64,000 bases of DNA from Acanthopleura granulata (taxonomy: Eukaryota; Mollusca; Polyplacophora; Chitonida; Chitonidae), in assembly GCA_016165875.1 (NCBI GenBank), contig JABBOT010000015.1, positions 4,757,928 through 4,821,927 of the forward strand. The letters run 5' to 3'. Under the pieces are notes generated by a model. That model ran no database searches and had not been told where the DNA came from. It worked only from the letters and a program-made list of their open reading frames with translations. The position numbers and the translations under genes are program-made. This document shows, in pieces, positions 35,501 to 47,000 of this stretch. Position 1 is the first letter of the stretch, and every line of letters starts with the position of its first letter.

Positions 35501-38500
35501 ATATACGAGGATCAACGCCACGCATTGTCGACTGCGACTGTAAACACGATTTCTGATATATTAAAACAAACAAAAAGTATATATATAGTTCTATCGCAAA
35601 CAAATTACATTCGTTTGTTACTAAGGAAATCAGACGTTGATATATACCCCGGAGGGACGTCAACAACATTTTCTCATCGAATTCCAGCGGTTACGTACGG
35701 ACCTTGTTGACTAAGGACACCAAGGTGAATGCCTTGATATATAGGAATAAACCCATGTAATTAAAATAGCACACTAGGTAAACCATGTTTGTGTAAGTCG
35801 TTGAATGGGAGGAACGAGAGGGAGGGGGGAGGAGAGGTGTATTATTAAAGCACAATGGTGCAAGCCGTATTGACCATTGTTCTTTCATGAGTATTGCGTT
35901 ACCCGTTTGGCCAGAAGTCGTCATCACAAACGGAGTAATGAACAACACACTTTATACAGCTTAGGTCCGAATTACTTTAGAAGGGAAGAGTTCCCCAATG
36001 TGCTTGAACATTATCCTGACCTTGGTTTTAAAAACACAATAATATAGGGTGTTGTCTCCGGCAACCTGAGAAATGGCATCCTTCAGGAATAGTGACAACG
36101 GCTGCATAATTAAACCTTTTCAGCACACCATTCTCATTTTTAAGCTTGCGTCGCAGGCTTGCGTTACATCTTTGAAGATATTTTCTTCTTAGTGGTAAGT
36201 TGCCATTATATTATATCTTTTTTGTCTCATATACACGACACCGATGGAGTTCATGGGTGGACGACAAGAGTGCTCGCGGAGTCAAAACACCGCTATGAAA
36301 CAAGTACATACAAAAACCACCTGGCATACAGCCGCAGGCGTAAAAACTAGAGCTGGCTTCGAACCAACAAGCTCATAATCAATGGTCTAGTGACGATCTT
36401 CTGCGGCTAGGATTGTAGTTTAATCCACTAGGAAAGCGAGTGTTGTTGGCGTGCAAATGTTATGATATGGCCCCATTATAAAAGCTGATCATGCAAATAA
36501 CCGCGTATAAACGGGTATATTAATCACCACTGAGAACTGCAAGTTGACTGCTTTGTTTTTCCAGGATTAGCCAACCTCCTTTCAAGTAGTACAAATTGGT
36601 GAACCTAATTTCTGATCACAAAACTGCTCTTTGTGAATTCGATTTTGGCCAGTAATTTCTTTCTTGACATTTTCCAAGTTTTGTTGGTATATTTATTTAT
36701 TTATTTAGGACTACTGTCTTGGTGTTACAAGCCGAGCTGCTTTCCTTTATAGGTCAGCGGTAAGATTTATGCTTATAATAAAAACAGGACAAAGCCCAAA
36801 TTAAGGTGGGGGCGGGGGATATTTTTGCAGCTGCAGCTGAGCATGCAATGCAACCAGAGCTGGATTTGAACTCCCGATCTCACCTGACATATGTAGGGCT
36901 TCAGATGAGAAGCCAGGCGTATGGAATGCTCGGTCGACGTTGGTGCCTTCCCAAGTGATCAGGGGTCTGTTTCAGAAAGCGATGTTGGGCTTTACCCTAA
37001 AATTGTTATCCCAATTGAACTTTGAAATACATCACGTCACATCGGTTAAATTTTGTCCTCTGATTCAATGCAGCGATTTGAGCCCAGTTTGAGCACCCAG
37101 CATCGAATTTTTTTTTTTTCTAGAAAAGATTATAGATCTTTGGGCTTTAGCCCAAAATCGCTTTCTGAAACAGGCCCCAGAGGTATATTAAACCTGGTTG
37201 GCTGCGTGGCCAGGTGATTACGAGTCATACATGTATACACTGGGAATTCCTTAAACCTTGATTTCCTAGGAATAAAAACGCCGAGAGATTTCCTTCTTCC
37301 AACAACGGTGGCAATGGAAGAAAACACCTCCGGGAAAACAAAGACACCTGTCTTATTTCTTAAAACGACAGGTGAATACTTAATGTCCTTGGAATCGATA
37401 TATATCTATATATAAGCAGACATTTTTGCATTACATAAGCGGATTTAAATCAATCCTGCAAGCTAGTTCCAAGAAATCGGAACTTGAGATTGTGAACTGA
37501 CTTCATGCCAAGGGTTTATTATTCAACAATGGTGTCAAAACAAAGAGAAGCTCCAGCGGCGTATATTGGCTAAACTACCTTAGCAACTGCATGCAGACGG
37601 TGTATATACATATATATCATATGGGGTAAATGGGGGTTTTGCACGACACGTGCGAAGCCGTATACTTGGCTAGTGCAGTGCGATGCAAGGCGCAGTCGTG
37701 GGTTTGTTACTCGGTAAAATCCTGTTTCTTTCCCGATATACATGTGGCAACACACCACAATTAATGCTTCTTGGTCGGGAAGGACGAATGAAGATCCTGA
37801 GTATTTGCACAGATATTTTCTTTTGCTCCTCTGGGCTGCCGTTTTTCATTTTTTCAGCTTGTCGGGTGTTATCATTTGGTAGGACAGGCTTCAAAGTTTC
37901 ATCCCAGCTATAAATTTGTGTGTTTTTGAGGAAATGGAGGCGGATGCACACTGGGCAAAAGTAAAATTGATTTGATGTCACACAAAATGAGCTGCAACGT
38001 AGACTTTTATAAAAATCGGACGATATTTGGGAGAGTTAAGCAAACAAGCAATCAATGAGAATCGCGGAATTCATTAGATATTAGATGTTAGATATTACCA
38101 TCAATCCGACAGACGGACAGGCAGACGGTCAGACAGACATATAGGCTAACCTGATTTACATATCTCATTCTCGCGGAAGGGTACCATTAAAAATTCTATA
38201 AAATTTAACAAAGTTTTTAACTTTTTTCCTGTGGAGTTGCAAACAATTTACAAATGAGAGTTAGAGACTTTAAGGAGTAAGTGGCCGATGAAAATTATAC
38301 GCTAAATTATGAAAAAAAAGGGGACCCTACTCCTGGATTTGAACTCGCTACCTTAACATAGACCGGTGGGTTCTATCCTGCAAGTAAGTACATTTCAATT
38401 ATATACCATATACATATTCTGACATCTGAAACAGTTTATAGTAAAGCTGTTGTTATTTGCCTAATGACAGCACTATACTATATTAGGCCTCTAGGCCCAT

Positions 38501-38880
38501 GCACGCATACATACAAATATGCTGTATTAAAAAAAATTAAAATGTTGAAATTTGATTATGTACAGAGGCATCTTTCACTGAAAACTACGTGCAAACTTTT
38601 GGTGAATTCGGTCGCGGGTTCAAATCCAGTTCTAGTCGTTAGGTTCACGTCAAAAGTTTTTGTAAATGGGCAAGGTACGCGGAATTCCACCAGGATTTGC
38701 CTGCCCACTGCCCTATTCCCTGACTATCATACTGATTCAATGTTACGTTACAAGGTACTAAAATGGAAAAAAGTAAAACAAACCGAACCTCGTTTCATCA
38801 AAATCCCCCCCCCCCCAAAATAATAGTAATAAAATAAATAAATAATAATAATAAAAAATAAACGGCAATTCAATATACCA

Positions 38881-38941
<61 letters not shown>

Positions 38942-41900
38942 CAGTGTATAAATGAAGCTGTAGCTCTGTTGAGGCCCAGTAATCTGATTTATGCTAGTGT
39001 TATTGGAGCGTTTAGCTGAATGGTATTCTTCAAACCGTGAATATGATGATAAGAAGGACATGTCAATTTAAGGTAGCGAGAAATATACACATTACAGGGC
39101 CAAGTAGGTTAGCTACTCCTTACGTGGGTTATAGACTGCCCTTCCCGTCATTTTTAAAAAAAAAAATTTATTATCATTATTTTCAAAACTAGGTCACTGT
39201 CGGATACATCCTAATATATACATGTATGTTTGTCTGTTGTCCCAAACCCACGCTATTCGACCTATAATAACGTTGACCCATGCAAGTGAATACTCAACCG
39301 TGTCCGCGCCATGATCCTTGTCTTACTATATACATTTACATATATGGCTAAACGTTATTATACATTAGTAGGGTAAAAAAAGTCTGGGGTGAGTAGAGGC
39401 ACCTTTGTATATATAGACATATATAGCCGGGTCGACCTGTCTTCGCTATGTACGACCCATCATGCACTACTGACCCAAAATACTTTACGAATCCTGTAGG
39501 CAACCAACACATGTAGGTCTCTGATGTCTTTGTACTATAGATGTTTGTGTATTAGTGTTGGTCTAAGTGTACCCTTAGCACTATATAGTGGCCATAACCA
39601 ACTTGTATAATGTTAACTGCCAGCACTTTCAAAAATTATACATAATTTCTCTACATGTCAGCGGGACAGACGATACATTGTTTTTTTATTTTCGTTAGCA
39701 TGATATCTAATGCATAATAACCTGAACAGGCTATATGATATTGCAAATGTATGCAACATAGGAATACGTCTGACATATATACCGTACAGGAACCGACACA
39801 CAATCCCACGTGGAGAAACTTTAGCCGGAATTAAAAAAGGGGGCGGGGCTTAAGTACATGTATGTGTGACGCGTGCTGACGTGCATGCTTCTCAGTTAAG
39901 AAAAGTACAGGCTCTTATTTCGTGTAGAGCGGCATTTTTAAGGAGCGTACCTAAAATTGTTTGCTTCCTGTTGACCTCAAGCAATGGGTTTTTCCATATC
40001 CTACGGAGTTGAAAGTAGTACAACGATGTCACGTCGTGACTTACCCTTAATCAAGAGAAGCCTTAGAGTTTAAAGCTACATGAAACAAACTCGACGAATT
40101 AAACATAGACATGTTAAAGACATGTTAAAAAACAATGGGTTTGATTGCTGGATGTCCAGAAATTCTCATAAATTAGAATTATCCTGTTAAAGTTTACGAA
40201 TGGGTTACTGATATATCAGCGAGTAACCATGGCTGCCTCCATTTAATAGCACATACCATACTGAAAAGTGCTAGCTGTGATACTGAAATTATTATAGGTG
40301 GTATAATTGAAATATTCTTGGTTACGGGCTTAAAACAATAAATAAATAAATAAATAAATACACAAATAAATAAATAAAACGCGTGGACTCACAACGATAT
40401 GACGTCGACGGAGGTGTAAGCACGAGGTTCAGAACCATAAAAGCACAACTTTGTATAACGGATAAGTTTAAAGTCATAGATCATAAACCTTTATAACCGG
40501 CATGTAGGGTGCAGCTGAATTTCTGAATGAACTCATGATTATACACAGGCATCTGGTGTCTACAATTCAGTAAACCTAGACACACTCAATGTACTTTGTG
40601 GTGCCCGTGTGTGTGTGTGTCTGCTCGAACGGCTCTTTAAAACACACCGCAGGTATAAGCGTGTATAAATCCAAAGGACGACAGTAGGTATATATACTGT
40701 TCTAATTGCGAAAAGAATAAAAGACAGTCCTTTTAATTTGTTTTTATGCCCGATTGTTAAGATAAAGATAAGGATGGGTTATTAAGATTAAAATAAATTT
40801 ACTGATAAAAAAAGAGGTGATAAAAGTTAACTGTGATTTATTACAGGCCGGGTGATAAAGTCATATATATCTTAAATATTTAGCAGAATTACAATATAGC
40901 ATATACGTATATACATTGGGGCCCTTTGGGGATTATAATGAGTTGCATGGGTCCAAAGTGGGTAGGAGTCTGGATGGGCTTTAGAACGTACGGAGGTCGA
41001 CAAACCTTCTTAATACAAGGCCATGTATAACGAGGTAGCGAAGCAAGATAACTAGGTATAGCGAAGCGACGTAACTTGGTAGCGATGGGAGGCAACGATG
41101 TTGCAATGTTATCTTACTCATGCTACCCTCGCTGTCTCGCATAGCTCTGTCTCGCTTTCTTTCTACCTCGCTATCTGAGTCTATATTAGAAAGGTCGAGG
41201 TCCATCATCGGTTTCCATAAGAATGAGATCTATGTGGGTACCAATCATAGCTATGGTGAGATATGTACTTGCTGATATTAGTGGCTTACGTTCAAGCTGC
41301 CACACATTCGATCTGAAATAAATATTTTGTCTGCAGATGTATACATGTTTGTCCTTCTTGTGCCTATAACCTTGTCTAGACCTTTTTTTTTATTATCTGA
41401 TTTTGAGCGCCTATTCACTGCATATGTGAGGGAAAAAAGGGTGTCTCCCATGCAGGTGTCTATGACGCACCACGTGGTGACATTTACAACGTAAAGTAGA
41501 GGGGAAGACACAGCGTATTACACTTTGCATCTACATGCTGTCACTTCCGCGTCACATGTTATAAACCATAAAGTCCACAGCCCCCTTATCTTATGTCGCG
41601 ATGCGCAGAGAAATTTCCCGGTTTATTGTGTTCTTAGAATATGTGTATGTAAACAGAAAGTATATATAATCACCGCTTACAGCTATCTATATATAGAGAC
41701 TATGATCTTTCAAGGAAAAGATAAACCGCTGCAGGCCCATGAAAACATTAGGAGTTATGTACGTATATATATGCTATGCTCTGATATTTTTGATCTGATG
41801 TCAGTTACAGTGGGTCTGCATGCAGAGGATTATATATCTTTCTCCTTTCAATTTCCGATATAAAATATGACAATGCATAATCACTGTGACATTAGTGAGG

Positions 41901-42708
41901 CTAGGAGTTTTAGTTTTAATCACTTCACTGTGGCTAAAAATTCCCACAGGACTGTGGATACGTGAGCCCCCCCCCCCCCTCACTCCCTCGGCCCATCCCC
42001 AGTCCTCCTAGAAATCATCAACGGCTATGAAGTAATATGATTGGCGAGGAACAAAACAAAGCCTATAGGGCCAACACGGCATTTTAGCGTGTCATTTAAG
42101 TGCAGAGCGTGCGATTATAGCTCTGTTATAGGAGTTTGGGAGTTCACTGTGTATACTTGCTTACTTTGCAAAAAAATAAATTCACATATTTAGCGACCAT
42201 CATATAGAGGCTAGTAATAACTATCTAGTATACATACACATTGTCATTTGTCACCCCATGTCAACGAGTAGCATAAATATCATATTTCACACACACAATA
42301 TATATATACAGTAGTTTTGATACTGAAAAATGTATACAACATTAAAGTAATGTTGTATCCTATATCGTTATAGTATTCCTACATCAGGATACGTGTATCC
42401 GTACACTACATACTTGTATATACGCCAGCCTGTATAATAAGTTGTTAATGTCCGAATGATGAGATTTAAAAGTGAGACAAACACTGACATATGGCTGTAC
42501 CGGTATTACATATAAATTTAACTCACCTGAAATCCGGTGTCCTATATTTGAGAACAGTTGGGGAAGTCTCATCTAATTTCGTTGGTGCATTATCAATTTT
42601 TGCCGACACATTATTTATTCGGACCTTCCTATAAATATCTTGAACGGGCGACATTTCAGCAGGAATGGATGGATACTGTTTTCCAGAACGGCTACTGGCT
42701 ATTCCCAT
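25972..42708 (-). CDS. FAM78: FAM78A/FAM78B homologue, complete (3 coding exons)
   Basis: Function unknown; FAM78 is a conserved animal family with no established biochemical role. The exons (42527-42708, 27762-27875, 25972-26548) join in phase to 290 residues; vertebrate FAM78A is about 283. Recognisable blocks are TSPTVLKYRTPDFRASA, KVGWIQACTEMMFHNTYG, TSWEFPELKSG, the DCDGRHYPWYG stretch, HDNFHPHVTW, QRDQSFYVWLVAWN, QPQRPLGHRAKL and PNANSAQMLVWRP near the C-terminus. The N-terminus MGIASS could be a myristoylation signal (inference). No signal peptide or membrane segment is visible. The first coding intron is 14.65 kb and repeat-rich. The ATG is followed at once by family-like sequence. 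A donor-like GTAAGT at 43002-42997 and an acceptor at 42753-42752 suggest a separate 5' non-coding exon. It is head to head with the PLPP6 homologue. Whether it is the FAM78A or FAM78B orthologue cannot be said; invertebrates probably have one. Confidence 0.94.
26926..27126 (+). repeat. SINE family A copy
   Basis: GAGTTCAAGTACGTCTATC, GACCGTACGTGGGTAGATCT, GCCGCCGTCGTATAAGTG-like end and AATATTCTTGAGTAC tail. FAM78 intron 2. Confidence 0.75.
27762..27875 (-). CDS. FAM78: FAM78 homologue coding exon 2
   Basis: A 114-nt exon after TCGTTTTCAG: ASALVQMGPLEEGEKWK then VGWIQACTEMMFHNTYGTDG, donor GTAAGT. Too short for an ORF scan; its phase fits both neighbours exactly. Confidence 0.92.
28511..28647 (+). 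repeat. Dispersed repeat R2, copy 1
   Basis: Matches 32602-32736: TGAGGC(A/G)CTGTT, AAATTCTCTCTTAAATG, and a CTGTTTCAAATTGTATG-like stretch. It runs directly into an inverted R1 copy. Confidence 0.65.
28641..28781 (-). repeat. Dispersed repeat R1, inverted copy
   Basis: Minus strand: AAGGTTTGTTTGGAAGGTAG, GATGATATCCTACTCGAAAA and AGTTGCTCATTTTCCCCGAA. One of the best-preserved R1 copies. Confidence 0.75.
29150..29260. other. GC-rich patch in FAM78 intron 1
   Basis: Short CG-rich stretch with two related pieces, GTGAAGTCCGGCCAGAGC and AGTAAAGTCCGGTCGACTGG. No gene seen; could be an intronic regulatory site. Confidence 0.3.
30193..30440 (-). repeat. SINE family A copy, minus orientation
   Basis: TTTTACGTCGTACTCAAGAA, ATTATGGTGGGAGGAAAACG and CCAGCATGAGCTGGACTTGA read the family in reverse. 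The head is decayed. FAM78 intron 1. Confidence 0.8.
31230..31495. repeat. Degenerate repeat field with ATCGGC/ATTGGCC words
   Basis: Six or so irregular units of 35-45 bp mixing CACATTCCC, ATCGGCAA or TCGGCCAAAC, and ATTTTCC. Related to 33260-33800. It produces antisense open frames that are not genes. Confidence 0.6.
31747..32106 (+). pseudogene. Tc1-like transposase, N-terminal fragment
   Basis: 119-residue open frame. It has two helix-turn-helix (paired-like) modules: ALNFNVSTISRLRRHHEEFG and the RISAQTVRNRLREANL part, separated by an RPRVTTTDQDHYI linker. The normal protein is about 330-350 residues; the catalytic half is interrupted, so this is a pseudogene. Confidence 0.88.
32115..32370 (+). 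pseudogene. Tc1-like transposase, C-terminal fragment with stops
   Basis: Continues the DDE/D domain after an internal deletion: QQDNARPHVA, ENVEVLDWPAYSPDLSPFEH, then ADFRVAVIQEWENIP and LIRSVAGKRRIYS. Three in-frame stops. Confidence 0.82.
32602..32736 (+). repeat. Dispersed repeat R2, copy 2
   Basis: Begins about 20 bp after the Tc1 right end and matches 28511-28647 (AAATTCTCTCTTGAATGC, TGTATGGATTCGTCGTTAAA), suggesting that the transposon sits in or beside an R2 copy. Confidence 0.65.
33260..33800. repeat. Degenerate repeat field with CTCATCGGCC words
   Basis: At least three clear units TTCTCATCGGCC(A/G) spaced 30-40 bp (33286-33370). They fade into C/T-rich variants such as CATTGCTAACACATTACCC up to 33800. 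Confidence 0.6.
34002..34031. repeat. C-rich tract
   Basis: Runs of C broken by single A or G. Similar tracts: 38806-38815, 41966-41979, and G-run 4888-4898. Confidence 0.85.
34710..34978 (+). repeat. SINE family B copy
   Basis: GTCCTCGTTGGCTAAGGTG (tRNA-like box A), GTGCGACTTTAAGTCAGG, GTACCTGCCAATGGTCGGTG, and end GCATTGAACACCAATGGAAT with a TAAACAAATA tail. FAM78 intron 1. Confidence 0.65.
36694..36940 (-). repeat. SINE-like element, minus orientation
   Basis: TTATTTATTTATTTAGGACT tail, TTAAGGTGGGGGCGGGG, and CAGAGCTGGATTTGAACTCC (box B reversed). Confidence 0.5.
36961..37179. mobile_element. MITE-like element with about 30-bp inverted termini
   Basis: Left end GGGGTCTGTTTCAGAAAGCG continuing ATGTTGGGCTTTA. 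The right end is its reverse complement (TAGCCCAAAATCGCTTTCTG then AAACAGGCCCC, 37148-37178). 219 bp, no coding capacity. No clear target-site duplication. Confidence 0.82.
38600..38780 (+). repeat. SINE-like fragment with box B
   Basis: GAATTCGGTCGCGGGTTCAA then ATCCAGTTCTAG looks like the box-B side of a tRNA-derived head. The body is decayed. FAM78 intron 1. Confidence 0.4.
38881..38941. repeat. (TA)n microsatellite
   Basis: TGTGTGTG followed by about 27 TA units. AATAAT-rich simple sequence precedes it at 38820-38860. Confidence 0.97.
40200..40379 (+). repeat. SINE copy ending in (AAAT)n
   Basis: AACCATGGCTGCCTCCATTT, TGAAATATTCTTGGTTACGG and a TAAAACAATAAATAAATAAA tail extended to 40378. 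FAM78 intron 1. Confidence 0.6.
42527..42708 (-). CDS. FAM78: FAM78 homologue coding exon 1
   Basis: Encodes MGIASSRSGKQYPSIPAEM and on to VLKYRTPDF plus two bases. The donor is GTGAGT at 42526-42521. The split arginine codon is completed by exon 2. Confidence 0.92.
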
Positions 42709-43723
42709 AGTCTAACACATCCTGGCCAGTTTGTGCTAAGCTCATATCTCTCTGTAACATATAAAAGGACGAAATATAATACACATATAGAAACAAAAAG
42801 TGCCTGTCTATTGATGTGTGATGGGAAAATAGGTACATATATAGACTCACAATAAGCTGGCTTTTCGAAGAAGAACACTTTTTTAATGTTTCCCAGAATA
42901 ATGAGCTCAGATGTTTAGTAAACTGTATCCAGGGTATTAATTATCGCCTATAAATAAATAATAAAGTCTCTGCGTAAGTCATTAACGACCGAGTGTACTT
43001 ACGACTGCCGATGTTTAGTCGCCCTGTCTTTCCTCGTGTACCTGGTTTCTGTGTGTAGTGGTGATGGACAGATATTGACAAGCCGATTGTTACGTCACGG
43101 CGCGAGGCGACCACGTTCCCACGTGCTTAGTGTTTACTCCGCCAGGAGTGACTGGTCGATTCAAGAGCTCCGGCTTCGTCATGGTGAGTCGGCCAGCTAA
43201 CCATCGGCGGAAGTCTGAGGCAGTATGAGCTCATTTACCCTAGTTCTCGGCCACATGCTATTTCCGGATGAAATGTGGTGAATTAAAAAAGAAATAAAAA
43301 GGGGGAAAAAAGCAGGTTAGGCCCCATGTCACGTGACCGACGAACTGTCAACACGTCCTTGTCAAAGGGTACAGTCTATCCCAGAAGTCCCTCTGACCAG
43401 GCGAGGGCAGAATCGAAAAGGAAAATGACCTTTGGATATCATGTTTGCAGTTTGGCAAAAAGTGAAATTCCGTAAGTGATGCAAAGAGTTAATCTGCTGC
43501 GAAAGTGCATGTGAAAGAAAAAGACGTGCATGTTTTCTTAACGAACTGCAAGGGGATATTTGCCGAGAACATCCGAATGTCAGGCCTGGTTGAAATTTAA
43601 ACAACAACAACCAGTTTATTCTTCAGCTGTCACCAAGGTCCGTTGACACTTTAATACTGAAAGTTATTCAGTTTATATATCATTTGTAATTTTTACACGA
43701 AGGCAAGTTCAACATAGGAGAAA
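42709..43723. promoter_or_regulatory. Divergent promoter region between FAM78 and PLPP6 homologues
   Basis: About 1 kb lies between the opposed start codons. The part 43070-43220 is richer in CG than its surroundings, and a GTGAGT donor-like site follows ATG at 43181-43183 on the plus strand, so a PLPP6 5' UTR intron is possible. No TATA box can be assigned. Confidence 0.45.
42751..43003 (-). other. Possible FAM78 5' non-coding exon boundary and UTR intron
   Basis: On the minus strand CAGTC is followed by GTAAGTAC (donor, 43002-42997). ATGTTACAG ends at 42752, giving a 43-nt leader ahead of the ATG at 42708. These would form a 5' UTR intron of about 250 bp, with the first exon right of 43003. 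Inferred from splice-site shape only. Confidence 0.4.
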
Positions 43724-44015
43724 ATGGCGGGGGGAGACGATAATACTAAACCTCTTCTGAAAGAAGACGGTGAAGTGGCAGACATAATGTCCAGTGGCAA
43801 GTCCCTGTGGAACAAAATTTTGTGTCTGGACGAGCACTACACAAAACAGCTGAGCATCTGTGCCGTGGTGGACTCTGGCTACGGACGCTTCAGGCCCGTC
43901 ATGAAACTACTGGAGATATCATGTCACGGTATTCCCTGGTATCTTTGCACGATAGCTGGACTGATGATGGCATACAGACCTGAAAATATTGAATTTTTGA
44001 TGAACTTATTAATAG
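43724..44015 (+). CDS. PLPP6: PLPP6-like coding exon 1
   Basis: MAGGDDNTKPLLKEDGE... to EFLMNLLI plus one base, donor GTTAGT. Contains the LDEHYTKQLSICAVVDSGYG segment and the first hydrophobic span. Confidence 0.92.
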
Positions 44016-47000
44016 GTTAGTAGTCTAGTTTCTGCCACATTTAATGTACGATTATGAATATGAAGAAAATTTGCTTAGCAGTTATACTATGGCACTGCCT
44101 TTCAAGAATGGCCATTTTCAAGTGTGGTCTTGTACAGGGAATTTGTAGATTCCTCTGTTCATGCTGTAGGGGTCTTGGCGAAAATTAATAAGCCGTCAAG
44201 AATGCCCGTGTGGCTGTTTGCAGAGTCCAACCATCATTGAAGACCACTTGTCTTCCACCGATACAGTGTGCATTTTTATTCATTATGCATGGAAAAGTTT
44301 GTCAGTAACTCGCCGGTGGTTACCCCTGAGCAGTCTGGTTTCCTCCACCATTGAAACTTATGGCTGTCCTGTAAATGAAACCTTCATGAGAATGATTTGG
44401 TGTTAAATAATGACTTGAGTAAATGAAATAAGAATGGCTCTGGAAAAATTTTAACCCTGGTCAAATAAATTGACTCTTAAATATTACATTATTATTGTAA
44501 TTTGTGCTTTGTCGGCACAGGTTATCAAGAGTTAGACCATGTGATATGATATAGTTATTATGTGTACAGATATGTACAGCCATTGCATTTGATAAGAGCA
44601 CATGCTGAAATCCAACTCTTGCAAAATCAGCTGAAGACTGATTATGTCAGATTTTATTTGCCAACACAGAACTCTACAAACAGGAGTAATAGGGAGTGAA
44701 AATAGTCACATGTATACCATGTAAAACACCAGGTGCTAATTTTAATCAATGTCATGTAACTCAGAATAATAGCCTACGGCTGAACACCACAGTTTCTGTT
44801 CTGTGATCATGACAACCACATCAAAAACAGTTTTTCTGCACAGTTGCAGCTGCCTCAAGTTGCTGTTCAGAGTTCCAATGTCATTACCATGTAACTCCAC
44901 AGGCATGTGTGGCTGTGGTCTGTGGAGTTGTTAATTTGTTTGTTGACCCGTGTAAGAAAATCTCAAAGTTTTGATGAAGGGTGTTGCATTGCTCATTCAC
45001 CCACGCAGTTGATTATGTAATCTGTATGAATATGATTATACAAAAGCTGGCAAGATTCATAACAGTGCTAGATAGACAGTGTTTATAAATTGGTGTATAT
45101 ATATACAAATCTAAAGTAGAACTGGAAACGTGTCAGTGTCTAAGCGCTTAGTGTGGTAAATAGGGGTCCACGCCACCCTGGCGGGACATCTCTTGAAATC
45201 CTTCGGATTATGAGGGGTCCACGCCATTCTGGCAGGACACCTCTTGAAATCGTTTGGATTATCATTATTTTTCCTTGTCAGACTATAAAAATTGCAATAT
45301 CTCCAAAACCACTAAGATGGAAAAGCCAAACTTTGCAGTCTGGATAATGAATATTTGCTACAACCTTCGACGTCTTGTGCTCTTTGGCTAGTCACTTGGT
45401 GTAACAGCCATCTTGAATTTTGTTTTTAAGCTTAAGAAATCTTCTCCAAAATGGCTGAATGCATCTGGATGAAATTTCATGTGGTGTTTTATGGTGGATC
45501 ACCCTGCTGATATTATACAAATTTTCATGTTTTTATGATAATTAGGCTAGAACTATCTGCTAAAGTTAGGTCAACTCTAAAAACTGCTTAAAACAATTAA
45601 CCAAACACTGCCTGGTGTTCCTTGAGGGCAGGGTTACAAATATGCAAGAATTATTTTCATTCATTGTATAGTTTTCAAGATATAACTAAAATACCAACCA
45701 AAATTTTTCACAACCCTCCCATTTGAATAAAACTGGAGCTTCATGCAACATGACATGAATCTTTACCAAGGTTAAGCCAATGGCATATAGATAAAGCCTC
45801 GTCTTGATATTCCCGGGATATGTATCAGCCCAGTGAATATCCTTTGAAGCTTATATCACTCCAACCTCTGTGCCCGACATCTATGTTTACTAATAGGGGT
45901 CGCCATATGAAACCAATCACTGCAGTTTACCGTGGAAACCTTGCAACAGTGTAACCCCTCTGCCTTTTGTTATCGGCTATGAGCAAAGGATCAAAGCTGC
46001 CTTTCCTGTGGTCTGTAGTGCTAGGCCCATTGTATATTATACATAGCAGTCTCGGGTTCAAATCCAATGTATTCCTTTTCAGTTTTATCAGTTTGTAATT
46101 ATATTGCCATGAAGTTTAGATCAGACCACATGAAACACGAAGTGTAGCCATTCTGTCTGGGCTGTGACGTAATTGTTCCAAGCATGGAACACTCTTGTCA
46201 CCTGAGCCTGTAGGAAGCTGCTGGAGTGGTGTTTGTAACATTAGTGTACATATGTCAATTTATATAATGAAATGATCAAGAAACAACGAAATAGTATGGA
46301 ATACTTTGCAGTGTTGTTCACCCATGTACTTGTAGCATGTAAAATTAAAACATTTAACAGTAAAACAGTGTGCTGTCCCTGTGTTATTACATGTTACATT
46401 GACAGGTGACTCAGAACGTTTATGTCACAGCTTACAAAAAGCTGACTGGTCAATCCCTCATAAGCTTAAAAGCCAGGGCACCTTCAGATCCCGAGTCGGC
46501 AGCACGAGAGAATTTTATAATCATATTAATGAACAGTACCTCAGTTATGACTTTTGACATGGCCACTGGTGTTCCAGTTTTCCCAGCATGGTTTGATGCA
46601 TTCTTCCTACTCTGCAGATCACATGATCCTGCATCATCAGTTTGAAAGCAAAGCAGGACATACTGAGAGATTCATTGGATGAACCATGTTGGACTAACCT
46701 GTAACTAGGTCGAACTGATGTCAGCAATATGACTTCAAGGGGTCTTCTGTAGTGACGTGAAAAACATACCTTGACATTGTGAAGGTTGTTTTGCTGTAAT
46801 TTAGATATGTATTTGAAACTTTTTACATTTATGTGCTCTCAGATTGGTTTTCACTGTACAAGAATGAATATATTGTAAAATGACTTATCGGCGCATCTTA
46901 ATATGGATTCATAATTTTTCATTTATTTATTTATCTATTCATGTATTTATTATCAGGTTTATTCTTGGACATCACAGTAGTTGGGCTGACCAAACTAATA

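Larger units (their letters stand above)
33801..36693. other. FAM78 intron 1, middle part
   Basis: Besides the SINE B copy and C-tract, no exon or RNA gene is recognised. A tRNA-like reversed box B occurs near 36355-36375. Confidence 0.45.
37180..42526. other. FAM78 intron 1, 5' part
   Basis: AT-rich with simple repeats; no supported exon. A GC-box-like GGGGGCGGGGC at 39839-39849 and clustered CG near 39880 could mark a regulatory site, unproven. Confidence 0.45.
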
